A stretch of DNA of 64,000 bases, taken from assembly GCA_947627185.1 (NCBI GenBank), contig CANQVF010000001.1, forward strand, positions 152,879 through 216,878, read 5' to 3'. Positions 1 through 12,900 of this stretch are shown here, in pieces. The translations under genes were made by a program, and so were the position numbers. Origin of the DNA: an uncultured Clostridia bacterium. Its GTDB lineage: Bacteria; Bacillota; Clostridia; TANB77; CAG-508. The notes beneath the pieces were generated by a model. The model saw nothing but the letters and a program-made list of their open reading frames with translations. It did not search any database and had not been told where the DNA came from. How positions within the stretch are numbered: the stretch's first letter is position 1; every line of letters starts with the position of its first letter.

Positions 1-1
1 T

Positions 2-813
2 TTGCGTATTTTTAATGTATTTTTATTTATTCTTACTTTAATTGTAGTTTATAAACATATAATGTTTAATGGATTTAATATATATGATTCCACTTCATCA
101 AATATGTTTTTTATAGAATTTGTAATATTAATTATATGTATGCTTCCTATTTTTATGGGATTAATTATTATTCCAATTAATTTAATTATACTTATAAGGC
201 ATAAAATTAATGAAAAAATTCAAAAAATAACTGGTCAAAAAGTTGTAACAACATCTATAAGTTTGACTATTATATTTGGAACTATTATAATTTTAACTTA
301 TCTTTTTTTATCATCAAAATATCTTATAGCCGATGAAATTTTAATTTGTATTGCTATGATTATTTTATTAACAGATAATTTAATGTTAAAAAATAATCCA
401 AGAATGATAGAAGATTATAGTAGATTAAATATGTTAAAAGATAAAATAAAAAAATATTCATTGTTAAAAGATAGAGATATTGAACAAATAGTATTATGGG
501 ATAAATATTTAAGTTATTCAGTAAGTTTTGGTATTTCAAATAAAATTATAAATAGAATAAAGGATTTAAATATAGATGATGATTTAATAGATATAATTTG
601 TAATGATGAATTTTCGAAGATAATTACAAATGATTATAATTTATTTTATAGATATTCAAGCCTAGATACTAGATTTATGAGAGCATATACAGAGGTAACA
701 AATTCAGTATTTAACTCTATCTCAGGCTCAGATTCCTATGATGGGGGATTTTCTGGTGGTGGAGATTTCTCTGGTGGAGGTCGGTGGTGGCCGGTGGCGG
801 TGGAGCTTTTTAA
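2..813 (+). CDS. DUF2207 family membrane protein, 3' part, with two +1 frameshifts in its Gly-rich tail
   Basis: The gene enters from the left edge; base 2 is open frame, not a credible start. Three hydrophobic segments (roughly residues 4-20, 36-66 and 85-125) precede a soluble part with the DUF2207-like stretch LLKDRDIEQIVLWDKYLSYSV and a tail of GGFSGGG repeats. DUF2207 proteins end in a long Gly run and a final AF. Here the zero frame turns into RWWPVAVELFNH and stops at 818-820. Skipping C782 and C792 gives GGT GGT GGC, then GGT GGC GGT GGA GCT TTT TAA, which is the family ending, with the stop at 811-813. Both skipped bases start a CGG triplet. The function of DUF2207 is unknown; it is probably a surface-exposed membrane protein. 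Confidence 0.75.
782..785 (+). other. +1 frameshift site GGT-C-GGT (zero-frame CGG)
   Basis: Codon 779-781 is GGT. The zero frame then reads CGG (782-784); omitting C782 continues with GGT GGT GGC and keeps the glycine tail. Directly visible; whether it is translational or an error is inference. Confidence 0.6.
792..795 (+). other. +1 frameshift site GGC-C-GGT (CGG)
   Basis: After the first shift the frame reads GGC (789-791) then CGG (792-794). Omitting C792 gives GGT GGC GGT GGA GCT TTT TAA, the expected DUF2207 C-terminus. Confidence 0.6.
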
Positions 814-848
814 CCACTGAAATAGCAACAAAGAAGCAATTTTAATTG

Positions 849-877
849 TTGATTAATTTGCTAAAATATGGTAAAAT
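849..877 (+). promoter_or_regulatory. Sigma-A-type promoter for the giant protease gene
   Basis: TTGATT (849-854), a 17-base spacer, and TAAAAT (872-877), 50 bases before the start codon. The ribosome binding site GAAGAAAGGG lies at 907-916. Read by eye; untested. Confidence 0.5.
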
Positions 878-926
878 ATAGATAATTGTTTATAAATAAA
901 AATATTGAAGAAAGGGTATTCGAAAT

Positions 927-3900
927 ATGAAAAAAGTTGCACTAGTTTTAATGATTATTTTATTAATCTTTGCTTCGATGGTAAGTGTGTACGCAAAAGA
1001 TGAAATGCAATTAGAAATTAGCAAGAAAGAATTAAATCCTGGAGATGAATTTATTGTTTCCGTTAATTTTGATACAGAGAAAGAACCCGTATATTCATAT
1101 GTTGCAAAAATAAGTTATGATAAAGATGTTTTTGAAGTTCTAAACAAAGATGATTTTGAAGAACAAGAAAACTGGTCAGATATTACATATAATAGCACAA
1201 ATAAAAAATTTGCATTAATAAATAAAACAGGAGAACAAAGTACAAACAAAATATTAAATATAAAATTTAAAGTAAAAGATAGTGCTAAAACTGGAGAAAC
1301 AAGTATTTCTATAAATAATGCTACTGCCTCAAATTCAAAAGACCGTGTAGCTTTAAGTGGAGCTTCAGCTAAGGTTATGATAATAAAAGATGGTCTTAGT
1401 CAAGGAGAAAGTTTACCAGTTGTTAATGAAGAAAAAAACAATATAGTAGAAGATGATGAAGATATTTCAATGGAAACTGAAAAATACTTTCCTTGGATAT
1501 CTTTAATTTGTGTGTGTATAGTCATAATAATTATAGCTATTTTAATTAGAATTACTTTATTAGATAAAATGACTAAAAAAGGCAAAATAGTAATTATTTC
1601 AATTGGAATAATATTAATTGCAATATTATCAATTATTACATTTAAGCAAATAACTAAAAAGAAAACAGATATTAATAAAGATGGCATTGTAAATTCTAGT
1701 GATGCAGTTGATTTAATGGAATACATATTAGAAATTAGAAAACCATCAGAAGAAATAAAGCCAGAATTAGATGTAAATAATGATGGAAAAATTGATAGTA
1801 GTGATATTGCAGATACTGTTAAAGATGCTAAAAATCAAAAATATGATGTTAACATAAATAAAAATTCAAATAATAAAAATAGTAAAACTAACAATAGTAG
1901 TAATAATAATTCTTCTAGTATAGCTAGACAGGATATTGCAACAACAGGAACTACTACTGGTAGCTCAAATGGCGGTTCTCAAAGTACTGGAAGTAATAGT
2001 TCAGGTAGTAATGTACCAAGTACTCCAAATACCCCAAATGTACCAGACACACCTATAACTCCCGATATACCAGATAATCCTAATCAACCAGATAATCCTT
2101 CAATAGAAGATACATATACTTCAAATATTGATAAAACAATTGTGAATAATTTTACACCTAAAAAAGGTGAAAAATTAGCATTAAATTTATATATTGATGT
2201 AAAACCTTATATTGATGTTAAATCAGTAAGAATTAATAATAAATTTTATGATGTAGTTAAATCTTCAGATCAAGAAAATCATTATCAAGTAACTTTAGAT
2301 GGTTTTACAGAGTCTGGAATACAAAAAATTAGTGTAACTGATGTTAAACTTGCTAACAATATGACTGTAAAAGCAAAATATAGTTTTGAAGTTGATGTTT
2401 TAAAAGATAAACCCAAAATAGAAAACTTTAAAATAGATGATAAAAAAGAAATACCAGAAATCAGTTTCAATTTCATAGATGTTGATAAAGCATATATAAA
2501 TGGAAATTTTGTAGTTAAAGATTCAAGTGGAAAAACTATTTTTGAATCAAAAATAAAACCAAGTGAAAATAAATTTTCTGTTGAGTTAAAAGATGGTGAA
2601 ACATATCATTATGATTTAGAAGTAAAATATGATTTAGACCATAATAAATTTGATGAAAGTGTTGCTACAGATTTTGAAACATTATTTGATTATATTGATG
2701 AAATATTCGAGAATAAAAACGGAGATTTATTGTTTACAAGAAATTATGGTTTTGAAAATAAAAATATGATTTTAACACCAAAAGTTTCTAAAAATGAAAA
2801 GTTAGTACTTTCTTTTGAGAATGGAAAAGAATCATATTATGATGTAAAATCAATTATTGTTGATTGTAAAAGTTATGAAGTAAAAAAAGAAAATTCAGTT
2901 TATACAGTAGAATTACCTAAAAATACCGAATTGAAGAATAAAATAGTTGTTGAAAGTGTTATATTAGAAAATGGATATGAAGAAGAAATAAATAAAACAT
3001 TTGAATATTCATATATAAAAGAAATACCTAGTATTAAAAATATTTTTGCAGAAATTAAAGAAGAAAAATTACATATTGAAGTTGAAAGCATTGATGAAGA
3101 AAAAGCAATTCTTTCTGCAAAAGTAATTATTAAAGATGAAAGTGGAAACATCGTAAAAACTGAGGAATTAGAAAAACTTACTTCAGCAGAAATTTATTCA
3201 AAAGATGTTGAGTTAACTACTTCTGGATTATATATAGCAGAAATTGAAATTAAATATAATATAGGAAATGGTGAAGAGGTAATTTCTAAAGTTTATGAAA
3301 ATAAACTAAGAAAACCAATTTCAGCAAAATTCATACAAGAAAAATCTACTATAACAGAATATGTTAAAAAAGGAGAAATTGCTGAGGCAACTTTTGTTAT
3401 TTCAGATAATAGTAATTTGGATGTAACTCATATTTTAGTTAATGGAGTAAAACTTCCTGTACAAAAAATTAATGATGAAACTTATAAAGTAACGTTTAAT
3501 GTTCCAAAAGAAAGACCAGAAAATGGAAGATTTTTAGTTAAAGCAACAAGAATTTATTATAACAATGAAGAGGTTGAAACATCATGCGAATTAAATACAG
3601 AAATATTAAAGTCTGAATTAAGAATTGAAAATTTAAGTATTAATGATGGAGAAATGTCAAATGGCAAGAATCCAAAATTACATTTTGCACTTATAGATGA
3701 TGAAAATACTTTTATTAGTGGAAAAATAATCATTAAAAACTTAAATACAGAAGAACAGCAAATTATAGATATTATAAAACATTCTAGTGGAAATGTAATA
3801 CAAACTTATGAATTAGAAAATATTGAAGAATTTATAAATTATAATGTTTCAATAGAAATTACTTATGATTTAGATAATGATAATGAAAATAATAAAAATG

Positions 3901-6900
3901 TATTTACTAAAAATTTTGTAACACATAATTTTAATATTCAAGAAAATTATAATTTAAAATTAAATGATGTTAAATTTAGATTAGATGAACAATCAAAAAA
4001 TGTTATATTAGAATTTTCTAGTGAAAATGCATCAGAAAGTTATATTGAAAAAGTTACAATAGGATTTAATGGAAATTATCATGAATACAAAGTAGTTAAA
4101 AATGATAATCAATATACAGTTAATATTCCATTATCTGATGTTAAAAATCAAAGAACAAATATAACTTTAGAAGAAATTATATTAAACAATTTAAAAATAT
4201 TTAATAAAAATACTGATAGTAATTTGTTTGAAAATTTAGATTCAATACTTGTATTTAAAGAAAAACCAACTGCAACTATTAGTGAAGTTTCAGTAAATGA
4301 TGCAAAAACAGTAATAATTGCTAAGAATTTCAAATTTACAGATAAAGATAATACTTTGTCTAAAAAATATGCTATTTTAAAATATAATGGAGAAATTATA
4401 GATAAAGTTGAAATAGAAAACTTAGATAACGTTTCATTTACTGAAAAAGACAATAAAGTATATAGTGCAGGAAAATATACAATTGAAATAGTAGCAGATT
4501 ATGATTTATGTGATGGAATTAATCATTTAGAAGAAAGTATTTCAGAAGAAAAAGAAGTAAATGTAGGTATTACATTAGAAATACTTAGCATTTCTGGACC
4601 AAAATATGCTCAAAAAAGTAAAAATGCGGAAATTGCCTTTACAATAAAATCTAATACATCAGAGGATATAAAGAGCATTGAAATAAATAATGAAATTGCA
4701 ACTAATTTAAGTAAAGATGGAGCAGTAGATTCATATAAAGCAACAATAAATATGCCATCTGAAATTGGAGAAAAAGAATTTAAAATTACAAAAGTAATTT
4801 ATGATTCAGAAGAAATTAGTATAAATACAAGTCCAGTTACGAAAATTTATATATTGAAAGATAAATTATCTATTTCAGATTTAAAACTAAATATAGATAA
4901 TGTAAAGCCAATATTATCATTTAAAATGCTAGACCAAGATTCAAGTTTTGTAAGTGGAAAAATTGTAATTACTAATACAGAAACAGGAGAACAATCTCAA
5001 GTTCCACTTGAGAAAGATGTATATAACTACAATTTAGATGTAGAAGAATATAAAAAGTATAATGTAGAATTAATGATAACATACGATTTAGATTCTAATT
5101 TTGAAAATAACGAAAATCAAGCAGAAGAATCTTTTGGTGTGCAAGAATTATATTTTGTTAAAGAATATGAATTGAAAATATCAGAATTTACAGTTTTAAA
5201 AGTTGATAGAACAGATAACAGAGTTACTTTACAATTTAAATCTACAAACAAATCAATATATGATTTAGCAAATATTATAATTGGCGAAAATACTTATCTT
5301 GCTAAAAAAGCAGAAAGTTCTACAGATACTTATACTGTTGATTATATGATTTCTAGTAATGAATTAGATAAGAGAAAAGAAATTAAAATAGATAGTGTAA
5401 CATTAACAAATAATAAAAAATTAGATGTTAAAGAAGATGTAAAAACTGTAATATTTAAAACACCACCTGTGGCAAATAATATAAAACTTGAAAATGTTCA
5501 AAATACAGAAATTAAAGTAACTTATGATGTTAAAGATGATGATAAAACTCTATCAAAACTATATGTTGTATTAAAAGATGAACAAGGAAATACTATTGAT
5601 GATGAAACTGTAGAAAAAAATGTTAGAGAAGTAAGTTTTGATGTTTCTGATGCTAAAAAATATAAAGTAGAAATTTTAGGAGATTTTGACTTAGTAGATG
5701 GACTTTCTCATTCTAGAGAGAAAATATTAGAAAGCGAAGATACTGTTGAAATAAAACCAACAGGAATAATCACAACAAACAATATATCTAATAGATATCC
5801 AAACAAAGGCGATACAATAGAAATTTCTTATAAGATATTGTCAAATGTAAATTCTATTCCAACAAAGGTTGTTGTAAACGAAAGTTCAGAATATGATTTA
5901 CAAGCTGTAGGAACACCAAATGATTACAAAATATTATTTAAAGTAGCAGATTATGCCAAAACAGAAAATATCAATGTAAATAAAATCTATTTTGCAAATG
6001 GCAAAATACTTGAATTAGATAAACCTCATGAAGAAAAAGTCGAAGTATTAAAAGCAATTCCAACAGTTAATATAACATCAACAGATTATTTAGAACAAAA
6101 CATGGTATCATTTATTATAACTGTAGTAGACCAAGATAATGCTGTAACTAGTGGAAAGGCAAGTATTCATGATCAAGAATTAGTACTTCATTCAGGTTCT
6201 AATACATTTAATGTTAATGTTAAACCAGATGAAGAACATACATTAAATATTGAAGTAAATTACGATTTGGATAATGATGAATTAACAGCTGGAACAGAAA
6301 ACGATTATAATACAAATAAGATATCAATTAATAAAAACTTTACATTAGTATCAGATTATAAATTAAAGATTTCTGATTTAGCTACTTATAAAGTAGCATC
6401 AAATGAAAAATCTGAATATTTCTCTAAAGGAGAACAAATACAATTAAGATTTAATTCAAACAATTCAACTACTTATGTTCCAGAAACAATAGTAGTAAAT
6501 GATTTGTGTGATGATAAATTTGAAGGTACAGAATTTGAAGTTAAAAAAGTTCAAGATGGAAGCAGTAGCCATCAATATTATGCTGACATTACTACTAATT
6601 CTTTCTCAGGAATTCAAGAACTTCAAATTGAATCTGTAAAACTAAATAGTAGTAAAGTTATAACTGAATTTGAAGGAAAAAAATTAACTACAAAATTCGA
6701 AGTATTAAAAGATAAACCAACAATGACAGATTATACTTCTACAAATCATGAAAATAGCATAATTGTTAAATTTAATATAACAGATAATGATAATGCATTA
6801 GTAGAAAGTAAAATAAAGCTAATAGATGTTCAAACAGAAACTGAAATAAAATCTGAAAAAATTTCTGTAGGTCAAAATACGCATACTTTCACTGACTTAG

Positions 6901-9900
6901 CAACTGGAACAAAATATAAAATTGTTCTTGAAAATAACTTTAGTTTAAGAGAGAATAGAAAAGATGTTCAAAATGAAATAGTTAAAGAAGAGCAAGTAGA
7001 AATTACAGATAAAAATAATGTTGACTTTAGAATGAAAAACCTTTCTATTTCTGAGAGAGTACCAACAGATGCAAAAGTTCACATTTCCTTTGAAAATGGT
7101 GTTTTGTCTTATAAAGATTTAGATAGTATTACAATAAATGGTAAAAAATATTCAATTACTAAAGGAAATGATAATGTTTACAAATTAGATTTAGATCCAG
7201 GAGAAAAAGGTGTAAATATACTTACACTACAAAATGTTGGTATAGGAACAAAAACTTTTGAAATTAATAGAAATTTAAGATATGTTCACGAAAAAGTTCT
7301 TCCAACTGCAATTGATGTAACTGAAATTAGTGAAAATACAATAGATAATTTAGCAATAATTAAATATAAATTAGTTGATAAAGATTCAACAGTTAAATCT
7401 CTAAAAGCATATATGAAGAACAGTGCTGGTTCAATTATAGCTACATCTGATGATATTACTGAATTTAGCACAACTGAGATAAATACTCTTGAAATGCCAT
7501 TATTAAAATTAAATGAATATCATATTGAACTAAGAGCAAATCATGATATTGGAGATGGCGAAACATTTGAAGAAACGGCTTTATTTACAAAGAGCATGAT
7601 TTCTGAATCAAGGGCTACTGTTGTAGAGCAAACAATTGATAAAGAATACTCAAATAAAGAAGAAGAAGTTACTATAACAGTTAAGTTAAACACAAATGTT
7701 GACCAAGAAGTAAGAAAAATTTATATTGGTGAAGATAGTTTTGATGCAGTAAAAGTTAAAAATGAAAAAGGTGAAATTGTAAATGATACTTATACCATAA
7801 CTTTAATTTCACCAAAGAAAACCGGAATTTTTGAGCAAAGAATAACTAAAGTTCAAATTGGAAATAGTCTAATAGATACAGACCATATAAGCTATGCAGA
7901 AGGCGTTGAGCCATGTAGCATAAAAGTATTAAAAGATAAACCAACTTTAACACACTTTATGATTGCAGAAGATGGAAGTAAGGCAACATTTAAAATAAAC
8001 GATTTAGATGAGTCTTTAGCAAAACCACATCCAAAAATGATTATAAAAGATATGTCAGACAATGGAAAAGTGGTAGCTGAAAAAGAGCTAACTAAAGGTG
8101 GAAAAGATTATGAATATAAATTAAAAGAACTTGGTATGACTGATGTTAACCATAATTACAATATAACAGTTGATGTTAGTTATGATTTAAAACCAACAGA
8201 AAAAGTAAGCATCTTTAGGAAAATAGCAAACTTCATCACAAATGCTATTTCTGGTGAAGAAAGTGATGAATCTGAAGAATTTATAACAACCGGAACAGAA
8301 AAGATTTATGATGAAACATTCTTACTAACAAGTAAATTAACATATAAACTTGATTTTACAGATGGCTTTGGATTCTATTTCTTAACAACAAGAAAAGATG
8401 ATGATAGAAGTTTCGTATCATTTGAGTGTTCTACTGGTACTCCTTATAAAGTATCAAAAGTAATAATTAATGATAAAGAATATAATGCAGTTCCAGAAGA
8501 AAAAGATAATGAATATAGTGTCCAATTTAGAGCAGAAAATGTTAATTTAAAATGGATTACTTACCAAAAAGTAATATTGGAAAATGGTGTATCTTTAGAT
8601 ATACCCGAAAAAGAAGGCACTAGTAAAATACCTGTAAGCGTAGTACAGGAAATGCCAACATTTAATATTCTTGAGTATTCTGAAGATGTTAAAGAGAAAA
8701 AAGTAAGATTTAGATTTAAATTAACAGATGAAGATGAAAAGATGGCATCTGAATTTACATTTAAATTAATGGATTCTCAAAATGGACTTATTGCAGAAAA
8801 AGAAGTAAAAAGAACAGATACAACTGTTGAATTTGATATTCCAAATCCTCCAACATCTGTTTACAAATTACAAGTTAGAGCAAAACTTTATGAAATTCCT
8901 GGATATGATGGTTTTTATACTGATTGGACAGCTTTTGATGGAGAGTTTAAATCAAGTGTTAATAGTTCAATTTTAGGAAGCAAATTCTCAACTGTATATC
9001 CTTCAAAAGGAGAAACAATCACAATTGATTATACAATTAGTAGTACGACAGTTATTAAGGTAGACCCTGAAGATCATACAAATCAAGATAAAGCAGTTGG
9101 TATATCTTATTTAGTAATAAATGGAAAAGATTATGATGTTCAAACATTAGATAATGAACAATATAGAGTTTACTATACAGCAGATAATAAAACTGGTGTT
9201 CAAGATGTTGAAGTTACAGCAATTAAATTTACAAATGGAACAGCCGAAGAATTTACTAGAAAAGATCAAATTGATGTATTAAAAGATGCTCCCGAAATTA
9301 AAAATTATAAAGTTGAAAATCAATTAGATAAAAATAAGGTTAAATTTATATTTGATTTAGTAGATACTGATCATGTATTAACTTCAAATAACATTTATGC
9401 TCAAGTAAATGGTAAACAACAAGAAATAAAAGTAGAGCATAATAAAAATGTAACTCATAATGAATTAACATTTGATGTAAAACAAAATGAATTATTAAAA
9501 TTTGAAGTATTTGCTTCTTATGATTTAGATACAGATGCATTAAAAAATGAAACAACAGGTGATGATAATTCATATATAGATAAAATAATCTTCGAAAAAC
9601 CATTTGTTTTAACAGGAGATTATTGTGTAAATATTAATAACATAGAAACATATAATTCAAAGGGTGAAAAGACAGAATATTTTGAGAAAAATGAAGATAT
9701 TACAGTAAAATTTGAATGTACAACAAAAATTCCAGAATTGTGTCTTGAAACAATAAAAATAAAAGATACTGTTTATGAACCAGAAAAAGATGAAAATAAT
9801 ATTTATACTTTAACTATTAAAGGATTTGATAAGGCAGAAAAGGTAAATTTACCAATTTCTTCTGTAACATTAAATAGTGGAAATGAAGTTGCTATTAAAG

Positions 9901-12900
9901 ATAAAAACATAAATTGTGAAGTATTAAAAGATATTGTAAAAGTTAAAGAATTGAAATCAGCTGTATCTGATAATGGAGATATAGTTAATGTAGATATTAA
10001 TATTGAAGATATTGATAAATCAAATAATAAATTACGTTTAGAAATAATAGATGAATATAATCAGCCAGTAACATTATCTACATCTGATTTAAGTGTAGGA
10101 GCAAATAGAATTACATTTGAAAAAACAAGTGCAGAAAAATATTTTGCAACTATTTATTCAGATTATGATAGAGATTTAAATAAGCAAAACGAGCCAAATC
10201 ACTATACAAATATAAATATCTATTATCAAATAATTAGTATAAATACTAGATATATTGAAATGAAAGATATTGTTGATATCGCACTTTACAAATTTGGGGA
10301 TGATGGTAAAGCTGAAAAAGTAAACAGCTTAACAGAAAATAATGTTCAAGTATTAGATAATTGCTTAGTCAAAGTTTCTATGAGAAATATTGCTCCATTT
10401 TATAGTAATATTACAAATTATAGTATAGAAGATGGAAAATTAAGACTAGTATTAGCTTATACAGATGCAATGGTGTATACTGGAAAAGAAGAATTAAAAC
10501 CATTAGAAGTTACTTTAGATATATTAAAAGGTAGTACTTCTGGATATCAATATGGAGGATCTTTCCAATCATTAGTAGACAGAATGAGATTAGATCCAAC
10601 AGGTACATTTGATTTAGATAAAGATTATGATTTAGATGATTATGCGGTTAATACAAATTCAAAAGCAATTATTGACTTTGAATTTAAAGGTAAATTAAAT
10701 GGGCATGGACATACAATAAGCAACCTTCATAAACCATTCTTTAGTATATTAAAAGATGCTACAATTGAAAATATTGTATTTAAAGGAACAGATTTTGTTA
10801 ATCAAGGAAATCAAGCAACAGTTGTTTTAAATGCAGATAACAGTAAATTATCTAATCTTAATGTTGACCTTGTAACTATACATGGTGGAAATAATAATGC
10901 AGGTGTTGCTTATGAATTAAAAAACAATTCTATAGTAGATAGATGTAATGTAATAAATGTTAACTTTAGTGTAATGTATAGCAATCAAAATAATGCTGGT
11001 GTAGTTGTTCATTTAAATAACTCAACTGTATCTAATTGTTATGTAGAAGCAACTATGCCATCAGGATGGCAAGTTAACTCTGGACTTGTTGCACAAGCAA
11101 GTGGAAATTCTAATATAACAAATAATATTGTTAATACAAAAGTAAGTCCTTATTTTGGAAATGATTACATCGGAAATGGTGCTGTTTTAGCAAGAGGTAC
11201 AGCTGTTTTAAAGAATAACTTAAGCTTAATAAACACAAATAATAAAATTTATACTATTTATAATCAAAATAATAACACAGCAACTCTTGCAGAAGGTTCA
11301 AAAGATAATTATCAATTATCAGAAACAAATTCATTAAAAAATACTTTGTCAGATGCAGTAAAAGATGTTGACCAAAAAGATATTAATAGTGATTTCTTTA
11401 AAAAATTAGAATTTAGTGATCAAGCTTGGATAATTGATAATAATACATCAATTACTAATTTACCAGTACTTAAAAATGTATCAGCTTCATTTAGTGATGA
11501 TGGAGAGCAACCTGAAAATACTGATGTATATATTCCTGATTTCAATAGAGTGCATAGATTATCAGATTATGATTCAAGCAAAGAAATTGTATATCATAAT
11601 ATGTATAAAATAATGCCATTTTATGATGCTAAGGAAATAATAAGAGATGGAAATAAAATACCATCAAATAATGAATTGAGTACAAAAATAATTAAATATG
11701 TTATTCCTTATGATAAATCAGGAAATATGGTTTCATCGCTTACAACCGAAAATTATAATAGTTTAGACAAAATAAGAATTGTATTTACAGATAAAACTTC
11801 AAAAACATATCATATTGATTTTGATGATTACTATGGAAATGTAGCATCATATATGATAAGTGATTTAAATGTTGGATACAACTATAATAAATATGTTGTA
11901 AATCCAAATTTAGATATTATAAATTATCTTGTTAATGAAGCATCTTCTTATACGTATAATAATGATTTAGAACTAATTGTTTCAGAAGAAGATAGCAGAT
12001 TATATAAAGAACATTTTGAAAATTATACAAAAAATCACATTAAAGAATTTATAATAAATACTTTAGTTAATATGGATTATAGTGTTAATTTTGAAAGTGA
12101 AGTATTAGATAATTTAATTAAGCAAGATTTAGTAAATAGTGGAAAATTAAAGAAATTATTATTTGCATACAATTACTTTACTTATTGGTATAATCTAGAT
12201 ATGGATGGTATTAATGTAGCAGATTCAATAATGTTCCATGCAAATGAAATGTTTGATAATAGAATGACAATGCTAAATATTACAAATGAACTTATCTCTG
12301 GAACAAATTCTGCAACAAATGGAACTGCAGGATACTATAATAATAATCTTGCAAAATATACTAAAATAACTAATTTAGGATTATTCTTAGATTATTATGT
12401 AAAAACATTAACACATTATACAGATGGAAATGAATGGTTTAAAGAACATTGGAAAGGCGGAAAATATTATATAGTAAGTATTGATAAAGAAGGTGTTGAC
12501 TATACATTATGGGATCATTTAAAGAAAGATGGTAAAGTACAAAATGACTTTTTACCATTATGTACAGTTCCAGAAAATAGTACTTATGCAATTGCTTCAC
12601 CAACACAAGCATATTTTGGTTCTTTACGTGTTTATATGACAGATCCTAATGATCCAGCTCAAAATGAAGCCTTTGAAAAGAAAGTAAATGTTTGGTTACA
12701 AGAAGTTAAAGCATTTTATGAGTTTGGATACACATATTGGGGTAAAGATACTTTAAATAAATATTGCGATGTAAACTACGATATGAGAACAACTTATACA
12801 GGTCAAGGAAATGCAACTGTATACAATAATCCATTAACAACACAAGAGCCATATCATAAATACTTTATTGAAGCTGTAAACAGATGGGCAGGTACCTCAG

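Noticed and set aside
9346..9603. Minus-strand open frames inside the giant protease gene
   Set aside because: Low-complexity shadows of the coding strand without ribosome binding sites.
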